In this document: one piece after another, positions 24,714-32,086 of the stretch
Layout: the number at the start of each line of letters is the position of its first letter
How positions within the stretch are numbered: position 1 is the stretch's first letter
Source: Streptomyces sp. NRRL S-455
GTDB lineage: Bacteria > Actinomycetota > Actinomycetes > Streptomycetales > Streptomycetaceae
Assembly (NCBI RefSeq): GCF_000717875.1
Contig: NZ_JOCT01000021.1
Coordinates: forward strand, 248,001 to 312,000
DNA length: 64,000 nt
Direction of reading: 5' to 3'
Translations under genes and position numbers: made by a program
Notes under the pieces: model-generated
Databases searched by the model: none
What the model was told of the DNA's origin: nothing
What the model saw: the letters and a program-made list of their open reading frames with translations, nothing else

Positions 24714-25934
24714 ATGCGACATCGAACCGCCTGGCAGGCGCTCGGCCAGAACCCGCTGAAGGTACTCGGCTCCAGCTGGCCCTGGAGGTCCTTCGCCTAC
24801 CTGCTGTCCGGCGTCGTCTTCGGTGCCGTCACCAGCACCGTTCTGGTGGTCGCGCTGGTCGCGGGGCTCGTCTCGCTGGTCGTGCTGGTGGGGGCGGTGA
24901 TCCTGCTCGGGGTCGCGTTGTCCGGCGTCGTCGTCACACGCTTCGAACGGTGGCGCCTGCGGCTGGTGGACCTGGACCCGGTGCCGGACCCGCACCGGGC
25001 GGCTGAGCGCGCGGGACTCGTCGGATGGCTGCGGACCCGGCTGCGGGAGCCGGCGACCTGGCGCGAGCTCGGCTTCACGGCGGTCTCCGTAACCGCTCTG
25101 TGGTGGATGGATCTCCTCGTCCTGGGCTTCGCCCTGGTCGTCCCCGTGCTGGTGATGATGTCGCCACTGGATGATCCCGGCGCCTGGCCCCTGGTGTTCG
25201 TCGGCCTCTGCCTGCTCGCCGCCGCGCCGTACACCATCACCGCCTGGGCCGGTGCCAGGGCGGCGGTCACGCGTCTCATGCTGGCGCCGCGCGACAGCGA
25301 ACTCGGCCGCCGGCTCACCGACGTGCGGGCCTCGAGAGCCCGGCTGGTCGATGCCTTCGACGCGGAACGCCGCCGTATCGAGCGGGACCTGCACGACGGC
25401 GCGCAGCAACGGCTGGTCTCACTCAACGTGATGCTCGGCCTGGCCCGCCTCGACGCCGAGCCGGACTCCGCACTGGCCGGGCAACTCGACAAGGCTCAGG
25501 AGCAAGTCGCGCTCGCCGTCGACGAGTTGCGTGAGCTCAGTCGTGGCGTGCACCCGAAGGCCCTGACCGATCACGGTCTGGCCGCGGCGGTCGAGAACCT
25601 CGCGGCCCGCTCGGCTCTGCCTGTGACGGTCGACATCAGCCTGCCCCACCGTATGCCCGTCTCCGCGGAGACCACGGCGTACTTCGTGATCGCCGAAGCC
25701 CTGACCAACGCCGTCAAGCACAGCGAGGCGACGCGAGTGGAGGTACACGCCCGCCTGCACACCGACGTGCTCACGCTGTCCGTCGGCGACAACGGCATCG
25801 GCGGCGCCACCCCGGAGGGCGGTACCGGACTGACCGGCCTGGCCGACCGCGTCGCCGCCGCGGACGGCCGATTCCGGATCTCCAGCCCGCGGGGCGGGCC
25901 TACCCTGCTGCATGTGGAGCTGCCATGCCGCTGA
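24714..25934 (+). CDS. Sensor histidine kinase, HisKA_3 (NarX/DesK-like) type
   Basis: 406 aa from ATG 24714, about 50 nt downstream of the palindrome. The N-terminal half has four to five membrane helices in two pairs (about 29-80 and 125-185), consistent with an integral-membrane sensor without a large external domain. The dimerisation/phosphoacceptor helix is ERRRIERDLHDGAQQRLV, with the phosphorylated His in RDLHDGAQQR. The ATPase domain shows the N-box EALTNAVKH and the G1 box VGDNGIGG, followed by GTGLTGLADR. The stop overlaps the response regulator start by 10 nt, so the pair is co-translated. Signal unknown. Confidence 0.93.
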   Translation: MRHRTAWQALGQNPLKVLGSSWPWRSFAYLLSGVVFGAVTSTVLVVALVAGLVSLVVLVGAVILLGVALSGVVVTRFERWRLRLVDLDPVPDPHRAAERAGLVGWLRTRLREPATWRELGFTAVSVTALWWMDLLVLGFALVVPVLVMMSPLDDPGAWPLVFVGLCLLAAAPYTITAWAGARAAVTRLMLAPRDSELGRRLTDVRASRARLVDAFDAERRRIERDLHDGAQQRLVSLNVMLGLARLDAEPDSALAGQLDKAQEQVALAVDELRELSRGVHPKALTDHGLAAAVENLAARSALPVTVDISLPHRMPVSAETTAYFVIAEALTNAVKHSEATRVEVHARLHTDVLTLSVGDNGIGGATPEGGTGLTGLADRVAAADGRFRISSPRGGPTLLHVELPCR

Positions 25935-26572
25935 CCGTCGTAGTCGCCGAGGACTCCCCGCTGATGCGGGACGGCCTCGTCGGGGTGCTCACCCGCTTCG
26001 GCCACCAGGTGCTCGCCGCCGTGGGCGACGCGGACACCCTGATCACCGCCGTTCGGGAACACCGTCCCGACATCGTCGTCACCGATGTCCGCATGCCACC
26101 GGACAACACCGACGACGGCTTGCGCGCCGCCGTCGCCCTGCGGCAGGAGCCCTCCACGCTGCCGGTGCTGGTCCTCAGCCAGTACATCGAGCAGTCCTAC
26201 GCCGCCCACCTGCTCGACCTGGGCAGTGACACCGGGATCGGTTACCTCCTCAAGGACCGGGTCAGCGCCGTCAGCGAGTTCGTCGACGCGGTCGCACAGG
26301 TCGCCGCGGGCGCGACGGTCGTGGACCCCGAAGTGGTCCGCCAACTCCTCAACCGCCGCCACGACCCCCTGCAGCGCCTCACCCCACGGGAGCGCGAGGT
26401 CCTTGCTCTGATGGCCGAGGGCCGTACCAACAACGAGATCGCCCGCGAGCTGTACGTCACCGAAGCAGCGGTGAACAAGCACGTCAGCAACATCCTGCAG
26501 AAACTGGAACTCCACCTCGACGGCGAGGGACACCGGCGCGTCCTCGCCGTCCTCACCTACCTCCGTGCATGA
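25925..26572 (+). CDS. NarL/LuxR-family response regulator
   Basis: 215 aa. The receiver domain has the acidic pair E9-D10, phosphoacceptor Asp54 in IVVTDVRMP, and a conserved Lys in YLLKDRVS. The C-terminal LuxR-type helix-turn-helix is LTPREREVLALMAEGRTNNE followed by ARELYVTEAAVNKHVSNI. It partners the overlapping kinase. The 18-bp palindrome in the divergent promoter is a plausible target, giving autoregulation and control of the serine hydrolase. Confidence 0.94.
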   Translation: MPLTVVVAEDSPLMRDGLVGVLTRFGHQVLAAVGDADTLITAVREHRPDIVVTDVRMPPDNTDDGLRAAVALRQEPSTLPVLVLSQYIEQSYAAHLLDLGSDTGIGYLLKDRVSAVSEFVDAVAQVAAGATVVDPEVVRQLLNRRHDPLQRLTPREREVLALMAEGRTNNEIARELYVTEAAVNKHVSNILQKLELHLDGEGHRRVLAVLTYLRA

Positions 26573-26838
26573 TCACGGGGCCGAGCCGGGGGTGCCTGGT
26601 TCCAAGGGCTGACCTGGACGAACGGTCGGGTTGCGGCCCTGTCTGGCTCGGCCGCTTTCCGCGTGGTTCCCCGCTCGATCTGGTGCGGTTGTGGTGCGGC
26701 TGCCGGTGGCCGCTTCTCCGAACCGACGAACCGGTAAGCTTCAAGCGCTTCAAAGGTGTTGCTTGGCTGCTCTGATCAGCCGCCTGATGCAAGAGTTCTA
26801 AAAGCCGACTCCCCGGGCGGCCATGAGTGATCCGGCCG

Positions 26839-27366
26839 CTACGGCAGTGGCTGCACGTAGAACAATTCTGGAGTTTCACGGCTCACTACCATCCGGTACG
26901 CGCCGCGAATCTTCGCTTCGTCAAGTGGTGCACCCAGCAACAGGCTTTTTAGTACTGCGTACGGTGCGTGCTGCCACTCGATAGTGACGGGACCTGTCAT
27001 GTCACCAGCCTTGATTGCCAGAAGAGCGGCTTCAAAACTAGCGACCGCAGCGATGAGTGGATCACTATGGCATCCCATGTCGGCCAGGAAGACAGCTGCC
27101 TGTTGCTGATAGTAGGGCGTCACATCGGGCCTACTGGCGAATCGACCAGCCACCTCGTCGAAGGTTCCGCGCCTTTTAAGCAAGGTCGATGTCAAAATGC
27201 AAGTTTTCTCGATTGCAAAAATCCGCCACCACCCTGAAATCTCCTGTAGCGCCGAGAGCCGCCCCGAGGAATTTACTTGATGGAAGTACGGGTGATCATT
27301 CTGCGGTTCCTGCTCTCTCGACTTCAGCAGGGCCAACAGGCCGACTTGCAGTTTTTCCAAATTCAT
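26839..27366 (-). CDS. MNIO partner protein (TglI/MbnC-like role, inferred)
   Basis: 175 aa, starting at ATG 27366, which overlaps the stop of the DUF692 oxidase (ATGA) and so implies tight co-translation. The sequence is mostly helical, with a Trp pair and aromatic/Thr-rich segment (EISGWWRIFAIEKTCILTST) and a second block FEAALLAIKAGDMTGPVTIE. In characterised MNIO systems (MbnB-MbnC, TglH-TglI) the oxidase is followed by a small divergent protein that recruits the precursor peptide. Size, order and coupling fit that role, but I cannot assign a named family by eye. GC content is visibly lower than in the flanking genes, which suggests transfer. Confidence 0.65.
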   Translation of the reverse strand: MNLEKLQVGLLALLKSREQEPQNDHPYFHQVNSSGRLSALQEISGWWRIFAIEKTCILTSTLLKRRGTFDEVAGRFASRPDVTPYYQQQAAVFLADMGCHSDPLIAAVASFEAALLAIKAGDMTGPVTIEWQHAPYAVLKSLLLGAPLDEAKIRGAYRMVVSRETPELFYVQPLP

Positions 27367-28256
27367 TGAGTTACTGCCCTGCTGGCGGTTGGTGCTGACT
27401 CCAGCATTGCCCGCATTCGAACCAGTTCGGAGGCGATCAGATCTGGCCCAAGAATTGGCGCTGCCTCATCCAGTAGTTCGTAGGTGACGGTTTCCACATA
27501 CGGCGCCCTGGTAAAAACCTCCTTCGCTAGGTTCAGCGTCGACGCCTTCATGGGGCGTGAATGCACATCCAGCATGATTCCCCGGTGCTCGACGCCGCCG
27601 GCAACGTGAATCTCCCGCACGGTTTTGAGATCGATTTCATTCAAGAATTTCTCGATCTCAAATCCGTTATTCGCCCGGTCGCATTCCAAATTGTAGACGT
27701 CGAGCAGAAGTCCGCATCCAGTGGCCGATGTCAGTTCATTGAGGAACTCCGCCTCCGTGTAGTCGCTGTCGTAATCCGGAAGCAGACGCACCACGTTCTC
27801 CAAGAGGAAGGGGGACGGGTACCGCTCTTGGATAGCTGCAACACGCTCGATGGCGAGCTCAAGCGCCTCTTTCGTTCGAGGCAGGGGAAGCATTGTGCCG
27901 AGAAACTCTCCGCGCACCATCGTATAGCCGAGGTGTTCGCTGTGCCAGGCGACGTTAACCGTGTCCATGAGCTGATCGAGACAGCGCAGATAGTCATCTG
28001 ACCATCCGTCGTGGGAGCCGATGGACAGTCCAACTCCATGGACAATTACGGTGGCGTCACTCGCCAAATCCCTCAGCTCATGCAGAGCGTCAATCTGAAG
28101 GCTTCCCCCGTCAGAATTTTCATCTACAAAAGCATCGGGAGTCACCTCCATGTGATCCACCAAAGGTAGGATTCGTTCAAGGAGGGCGCGATCGCCGGGA
28201 GTGTAAGTGGTCGCGATTCGGGGCCCCCGCTGAATCTGCGACTCAGGCATGATCAC
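27363..28256 (-). CDS. DUF692-family multinuclear non-heme iron oxidase (MNIO)
   Basis: 297 aa. GTG at 28256 is preferred because TGGAG lies 7 nt upstream; an ATG two codons in is the alternative. The TIM-barrel signature of DUF692/MNIO enzymes is complete: H73 (VHGVGLSIG), E107-H108 (SEHLGY), E153-N154 (LLENVVRLL), D186 and N189 (LLLDVYNLE), H217 (REIHVAGG), and D230/H232 (LDVHSRPM). These correspond to the di/tri-iron ligands described for MbnB and TglH. Members modify Cys or other residues of ribosomal peptides, forming oxazolone-thioamides, excising beta-carbon or making thiooxazoles. It sits in a minus-strand operon with small Cys-containing proteins and a coupled partner. Its substrate and chemistry are unknown. 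Confidence 0.88.
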   Translation of the reverse strand: MIMPESQIQRGPRIATTYTPGDRALLERILPLVDHMEVTPDAFVDENSDGGSLQIDALHELRDLASDATVIVHGVGLSIGSHDGWSDDYLRCLDQLMDTVNVAWHSEHLGYTMVRGEFLGTMLPLPRTKEALELAIERVAAIQERYPSPFLLENVVRLLPDYDSDYTEAEFLNELTSATGCGLLLDVYNLECDRANNGFEIEKFLNEIDLKTVREIHVAGGVEHRGIMLDVHSRPMKASTLNLAKEVFTRAPYVETVTYELLDEAAPILGPDLIASELVRMRAMLESAPTASRAVTQ

Positions 28257-28300
28257 GGATCAGCTCCAGAACTCGCAGATCACAATCCCGCTGCTTCGCA

Positions 28301-28555
28301 CTAGAGTCGTACATCCACGCCGATAACGTCGTCGTCGCGGAGGAGCTCGTTGAGCCCATTGTGAATTTCTGGGTCACCGCTACGGAGAGTCAGATCGATC
28401 CCCGTCAGGCCGCATCTTGTGCACCCTGAAGGATTCAATCGTCGGATGAGGTCTTCGACCGCCTTGTGGACTACCTCCAACTCCGCATCCGGCTTGAAAG
28501 TGATTGTGACATTGCGTGCTGATTGTGCGTTGTTCGTGCTGGCTTGTTGAGGCAT
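28301..28555 (-). CDS. 84-aa Cys-x-x-Cys protein, candidate MNIO substrate
   Basis: ATG at 28555 has GGAG about 8 nt upstream. The 84-residue product is polar at the N-terminus, then shows a beta-alpha-beta-like pattern: NVTITF, helix AELEVVHKAVEDLIRRL, a central SGCTRCGLTG loop, IDLTL, helix EIHNGLNELLR, and VIGVDVRL. It lies only 44 nt upstream of the MNIO gene on the same strand, where precursor genes of MNIO pathways are usually found. The CxxC loop is the only Cys pair and could be the modified site. Alternatively it is a small metal-binding or chaperone-like protein. I do not recognise a named family. Confidence 0.6.
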   Translation of the reverse strand: MPQQASTNNAQSARNVTITFKPDAELEVVHKAVEDLIRRLNPSGCTRCGLTGIDLTLRSGDPEIHNGLNELLRDDDVIGVDVRL

Positions 28556-28559
28556 GTGG

Positions 28560-28733
28560 CTACTCCAATCGTGCCAGAGGGAAGGGGCCTGCCATGAGAC
28601 CGTAGCCACTGACTGTGCACTGGCATAGGCTCTGTCCGGGTGAAACCCATCGGGCACAGGTAGTGCACTTCGGTTTCGTGAACATGGCATGCGCTGCGAT
28701 GAACCCTCCCACCAAGGCGATCCATAGCCACAT
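28560..28733 (-). CDS. Small membrane protein with four-Cys zinc-ribbon-like tail
   Basis: 57 aa from ATG 28733; an earlier start in the same frame cannot be excluded because the frame stays open upstream. One N-terminal hydrophobic helix (MWLWIALVGGFIAAHAMF) is followed by KCTTCARWVSPGQSLCQC, a CxxC ... CxC set suggesting a metal site. Its stop is 4 nt before the start of the 84-aa CxxC protein, so the two are likely co-expressed. It could anchor or handle metal for the MNIO system, or be a second Cys-rich substrate. No family recognised. Confidence 0.5.
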   Translation of the reverse strand: MWLWIALVGGFIAAHAMFTKPKCTTCARWVSPGQSLCQCTVSGYGLMAGPFPLARLE

Positions 28734-28939
28734 GCCGCCGCCCTGAGCCTGAAAGCTCTCTTCAGTAAGGCCCACGGTACTGACGATCTCCCGCACCGCG
28801 TCCTGGTCACCCCTGATAACCGTGTTGTGAAGGTCGGAATGATGACACGTGGCAGCAGGTGGCGGACGAGGCCGTGCGGTTGGGCTCACCGAGGAGCTCG
28901 TGGCTGTCGGCACGGCCGCCCCTCATACGTGAAAGGTCG

Positions 28940-29467
28940 TCACTTCGGCAGAACAGAGGATGCGACGAGCGCTCCCAGAGATGCACCAGCGATCGCCCCG
29001 GCGGTTCCACCGACTCCAGCCCCGGCGGCTGCACCAACAGCTGCGCCACCGGCGACACCAACGTCGTTCCCACTTCTCTCAATGTTGAGACGGGGAACCA
29101 GAGTTGCGCCGATCATTCCGCACAGCGAGGGGGATCCGTCAGGGGTTACTGCTGGCGGAATGTCTGCTCGAGCGCCATCGAACGCACTGAGCAGCGTCTG
29201 CACATCACCCTCTTCAAGTATCCCATCTTCCTTGAGCCCGTTGAGCGTCACCTCGAAGTGCTTCTTCTGAACCTCTGGAGGAGCCGTCTTGAAGAGATCC
29301 ATTTCGCGCGTGACCGAGCGGATGATCCACGGCAGCCTGTCGCACCAGGGCCACCAGGGGGTGGGCCGCGGAATATTGTCCCACGGAGGCACGTACGGCA
29401 GCTGATCCCCGCTGGGTTGATTCCGGCCAACTGCGGGCTGAGGCTGCCCGGTGACTGCGTTTGACAT
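28940..29467 (-). CDS. 175-aa protein with C-terminal glycine-zipper segment
   Basis: ATG at 29467 has a strong ribosome site (GAAGGAGA, 7 nt spacing). The N-terminal third is Pro/Trp-rich (LPYVPPWDNIPRPTPWWPW). The middle is helical and charged. The last 40 residues are an almost uncharged Gly/Ala stretch (VAGGAAVGAAAGAGVGGTAG and on to SVLPK) with GxxxG spacing typical of glycine-zipper membrane segments and of some bacteriocin cores. It is the first gene of the minus-strand run leading to the MNIO. It may be a pore-forming or membrane-inserting peptide, or a structural membrane protein. Function is not assigned. Confidence 0.6.
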   Translation of the reverse strand: MSNAVTGQPQPAVGRNQPSGDQLPYVPPWDNIPRPTPWWPWCDRLPWIIRSVTREMDLFKTAPPEVQKKHFEVTLNGLKEDGILEEGDVQTLLSAFDGARADIPPAVTPDGSPSLCGMIGATLVPRLNIERSGNDVGVAGGAAVGAAAGAGVGGTAGAIAGASLGALVASSVLPK

Positions 29468-29582
29468 GGCCGTTCTCCTTCGGCATGACTTGCCAGTTCC
29501 GACGGCGTAAGACCCGGCGTCAATAGATGACTGGGTGTACGCCATCTGAGAAACCCCCACTTGTTATGTTGCACCTTTGCTG

Positions 29583-29760
29583 CTACGTGCGCATCTCCAG
29601 AAACAGGTGGGTGAGGACTCGCTCGATGCGGGCGATGCCCATGGTGTGGAGGAAGGCCGCAGCCCGGCGGAGGAAGTCTGCGCAGGTGGAGCAGAGGAGT
29701 GCGGCGCGCCCCTGCTCTGACGCAGTGGTGTCCGATGCCGGACCGACGGACCTGCACTTC
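29583..29760 (-). pseudogene. C-terminal fragment of an unidentified protein
   Basis: On the minus strand one frame reads GRAALLCSTCADFLRRAAAF then LHTMGIARIERVLTHLFLEM and stops at 29583. It has good coding character but no start and a stop a short way upstream near 29785. It looks like the 3' end of a decayed gene. The rest of 29468-29996 shows no complete gene apart from the ribosome site of the downstream plus-strand peptide. Confidence 0.3.
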
Positions 29761-29996
29761 CCGCTCGGTGAGCCCGTGGGACGTTAGGGAAGTTGCGGGA
29801 ACGCGCAGGGAGGGGGAGGGTGGTTGTGTTGGTGCGCAGGCCATGCCGGACAAGAACTCCGGCGCACGGGTCCGCAGGATGATGGACCGTCGCGCAACCC
29901 TCGCTCTCTCCTAATACCGGGATTGACTCCGCGGTTCCAAGATCCGGCTTCAACGGCGTGCGCAACGTCTTTTCCCAGAGAAGTAGGAGTGGTGTC

Positions 29997-30269
29997 ATGA
30001 ATTCTGCGGACGACCAGAAGTTCCAGCGTTTCCAGCTCGGCGCCGCCTATCTGGCCACCCACCCGAAACTGCCCGATGTGGTCGCGGAGATGGAGCGCGA
30101 GCGCCAAATGGTGGACGTAGCCAACAAAGCACCGCGTGAGTACTTGAAGGCGAAGGGCATCGATCTCTCGGATGAGTGGAACATCTCGTTCTCACATGAC
30201 AGCCCGCTGACGATCACTGGTTGTGTCAACAGCTGGTGCCTGAGCTACACCTTCGGGCACTTCCAGTAG
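29997..30269 (+). CDS. Candidate RiPP precursor peptide, 90 aa, NHLP-like leader
   Basis: ATG 29997 is preceded by GTAGGAGTGG with ideal spacing. The 90-residue product has a helical, charged N-terminal region with no membrane segment. A block APREYLKAKGIDLSDEWNI then resembles the conserved end of nitrile-hydratase-like leader peptides (NPxxxLKxxGIxLP). The tail SHDSPLTITGCVNSWCLSYT followed by FGHFQ contains the only two Cys, in a CVNSWC pattern with Ser, Thr and aromatic residues, like a modifiable core. It stands alone on the plus strand, about 1.7 kb from the divergently oriented MNIO gene, with decayed genes on either side. It could be a partner of the MNIO system or an orphan precursor. 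The leader similarity is by eye only. Confidence 0.6.
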   Translation: MNSADDQKFQRFQLGAAYLATHPKLPDVVAEMERERQMVDVANKAPREYLKAKGIDLSDEWNISFSHDSPLTITGCVNSWCLSYTFGHFQ

Positions 30270-30388
30270 GTGCCTCGGGCCGCCGAGGGCGTTCGGGAGG
30301 GCTACACCGAAATGCCCTCCGCGGCCACGTGCATCACGTGCGTCCCCGCAAGGGGGCTTGCTCTTTTCTGCCAGTCGGGCAGGTCAGG

Positions 30389-30834
30389 TTAGTCCGCGAC
30401 GTAGCCCGGCTTCGGGTCGTCGAAGTGTTTGTACATCTGGGCGGTCCAGCAGGTGGCGACGATGCGGCTCTTCTGCTCACGGGTAAGGCGGGAGGCGCGA
30501 CGATCGCTGACAGGGCTCGCTCGCACGCCGAGAGGTCTGCGAGGCCGGCGTGAGCCTCAGCCTGGACGGAGGCGACCCGGTAACGGGTAGTCAGGGCGCT
30601 GTCTCCGCGCCGGGCCACCAGTTCGGCCGCCGAGAGGGTTCGCGCGGCGTCGGCGTAGCGACGTTCATACAGATCGATGTACGCGTGCCTCACCAGGGCG
30701 CATGCACACAGGTCGTAAGACTTGGCTTCCTCGCTCGCAGAGGCGGCCAGGGTGTAGGAGGCAACTCGGCCGTCCGGCAGCCGTCGAGCACGTCGTTGAG
30801 GGCCGTGAGCTGGTCGCGGACGATCGGGAACCTA
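30389..30834 (-). pseudogene. Decayed C-terminal TPR region of an XRE-type Streptomyces regulator
   Basis: Minus-strand coding traces run through three frames. First comes RFPIVRDQLTALNDVLDGC, then GRVASYTLAASASEEAKSYD leading into RHAYIDLYERRYADAARTL and SVQAEAHAGLADLSACERAL. A shifted piece QKSRIVATCWTAQMYKHFDD ends at 30389. The middle part resembles the tetratricopeptide C-terminal domain of XRE-family regulators common in Streptomyces. The N-terminal DNA-binding part is missing and the frames are broken, so this is a remnant. Confidence 0.55.
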
Positions 30835-31019
30835 AGGAGCTGAGGCCGGGATCGGGTGGCCGGTCCGAGATTCGGATCATCTTCGCCTTTGATCCGACTC
30901 GTTCGGCCCTGCTGCTCCTCGGCGGCGACAAGGCGGGAAACTGGGATCGTTGGTACCGCGACAACATTCCTCTGGCTGAACAGCTCTACCGCGACTACAC
31001 CGGTGACACGGAGGACTGA
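30835..31019 (+). pseudogene. 3' fragment of HigB-like toxin gene
   Basis: The frame encodes KELRPGSGGRSEIRIIFAFD, SALLLLGGDKAGNWDRWY and AEQLYRDY, the C-terminal half of phage-derived Gp49/HigB-like RelE-superfamily toxins. The usual N-terminal half is absent; the sequence upstream belongs to the TPR remnant on the other strand. An antitoxin-like XRE frame follows after 9 nt, the canonical HigBA order. The toxin is therefore probably inactive. Confidence 0.65.
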
Positions 31020-31028
31020 GGAGTAAGC

Positions 31029-31379
31029 ATGCCCAAGAAGGCCCCGCAGGACTGAGAGACCCTGGAGCAGGAGCTGTACTCGGCCGGTGTGCATCCCGCT
31101 GAGGTGGAAGCTGGTTCGCGTCGTCTGCTGGCGGAAGCCCGTGGGCATCAACTCGCCGAGGCGCGCAAGCAGTACGGGCTGGCCCAGAGGGACGTGGCTG
31201 CCCGCATGGGTGTGAGCATCGCTCGCGTATCCCAGATCGAACACGGTGAGGTCGCCACTCTCGATGTCATCGCACGTTACGTCGAGGCGCTCGGCGGCAG
31301 GTTGGACCTGGTTGCCGACTTCGGTGATCACACGCTGCGGATGCCGGCAAGTGGTGATCAGGGCAGCGCGGCGGCATAG
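31029..31379 (+). pseudogene. HigA-like XRE antitoxin with premature stop
   Basis: ATG 31029 begins MPKKAPQD and meets TGA at 31053, where a Trp codon would fit. The frame then continues ETLEQELYSAGVHPAEVEAG and through a full helix-turn-helix (YGLAQRDVAARMGVSIARVS QIEHGE, about nt 31170-31250). Translation could restart at GTG 31089, giving a 96-aa protein with an intact DNA-binding domain. The gene is therefore either broken or shortened. It follows the truncated toxin directly. Confidence 0.6.
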
Positions 31380-31657
31380 CTGGGCCGAAAACTTTTGGCT
31401 GGTGTCATGCGTCGCACCGCCCGGCAGTAGTTCTACGGGACCGGCAGGCTGAGGGCTCTCCTCTTGCGATCTTGTCCTGCGCGGCGTGAAAACAGCAGGT
31501 CACCGGTGCACACCGGCTCGAGGAGCAGGGGCCGGCTGGCGTCAACTACGCGCTCGTACACTCCGCGTGCCCGATCCTCGAGCGTATGGCGGGGCGAAAA
31601 GCCCCGATAAGCAGTGGCAAGACACAACCCCCAGAACGCTGACCTGGGGTTTCATCA
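31380..31657. other. Intergenic stretch without a supported gene
   Basis: 278 bp between the antitoxin remnant and the tRNA-like repeat. At its right end a short hairpin around 31628-31651 (CCCCCAG ... CTGGGG) resembles the terminator that follows the real tRNA-Gly gene, so it seems to be part of the duplicated tRNA end. No other gene is supported. Confidence 0.4.
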
Positions 31658-31703
31658 TGGAGCGGGTGACGAGAATCGAACTCGCGCTCTCAGCTTGGGA
31701 AGC
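31658..31703 (-). repeat. Partial copy of tRNA-Gly 3' half (putative attachment site A)
   Basis: These 46 nt are identical to 39146-39191, which is the 3' half of the tRNA-Gly gene from the anticodon loop through CCA, in the same orientation. The adjoining terminator-like sequence is also similar. Identity ends at the anticodon loop, a usual crossover point for tRNA-targeting integrases. This suggests an att remnant left by integration next to tRNA-Gly. Confidence 0.75.
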
Positions 31704-31894
31704 GAGGGCGCTTGCGGTGCGGAAGTTGCCCTGACCTGCGGAGACGTCTTTCTCTCAAGGCGGCGCTGCGGTGGGGAGCCACCGCTGTTGACCGTGGTTG
31801 TCCGCTCTTCCAGGCACGCTGTGGGCACGAGCGGCGAAGGCCGGTGGGCGGAGCACGTGCGCGCAGGGGCATTGCGCTCGGCCGGGCTCCGTCG

Positions 31895-32086
31895 GACAGT
31901 GCCGTTCCAGGATGCGGGCACGTCCATCATGTACGTCGCACCGGAGGCGAGTTGGCCCTCGATGTGGCTCGTGTCCGCGGCGGCCGCCACGGTCGAGGTG
32001 GGCAGCGCGGTGATGGCGAGCAGGAGCGCCGCGCCGCAGGCGGTGCGGCGGGCGGTCCGGACGCGGGTGCGGGCGCCGGTCGTCAT
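31895..32086 (-). pseudogene. 5' fragment of a secreted hydrolase gene
   Basis: ATG 32086 overlaps the end of the transporter frame (ATGA). It encodes a signal peptide (ARRTACGAALLLAITALPTS then VAAAADTS) followed by IEGQLASGATYMMDVPASWN, the beginning of a secreted alpha/beta hydrolase-like protein. Similarity stops after about 64 residues and the frame continues into the tRNA-like repeat region. It is a truncated gene, cut near putative att site A. Confidence 0.5.

Noticed and set aside
26573..26838. Possible tRNA or left att site at the left edge of the accessory region
   Set aside because: I searched for the tRNA-Gly 3' half and for a cloverleaf here and saw none; only a drop in GC content is visible.
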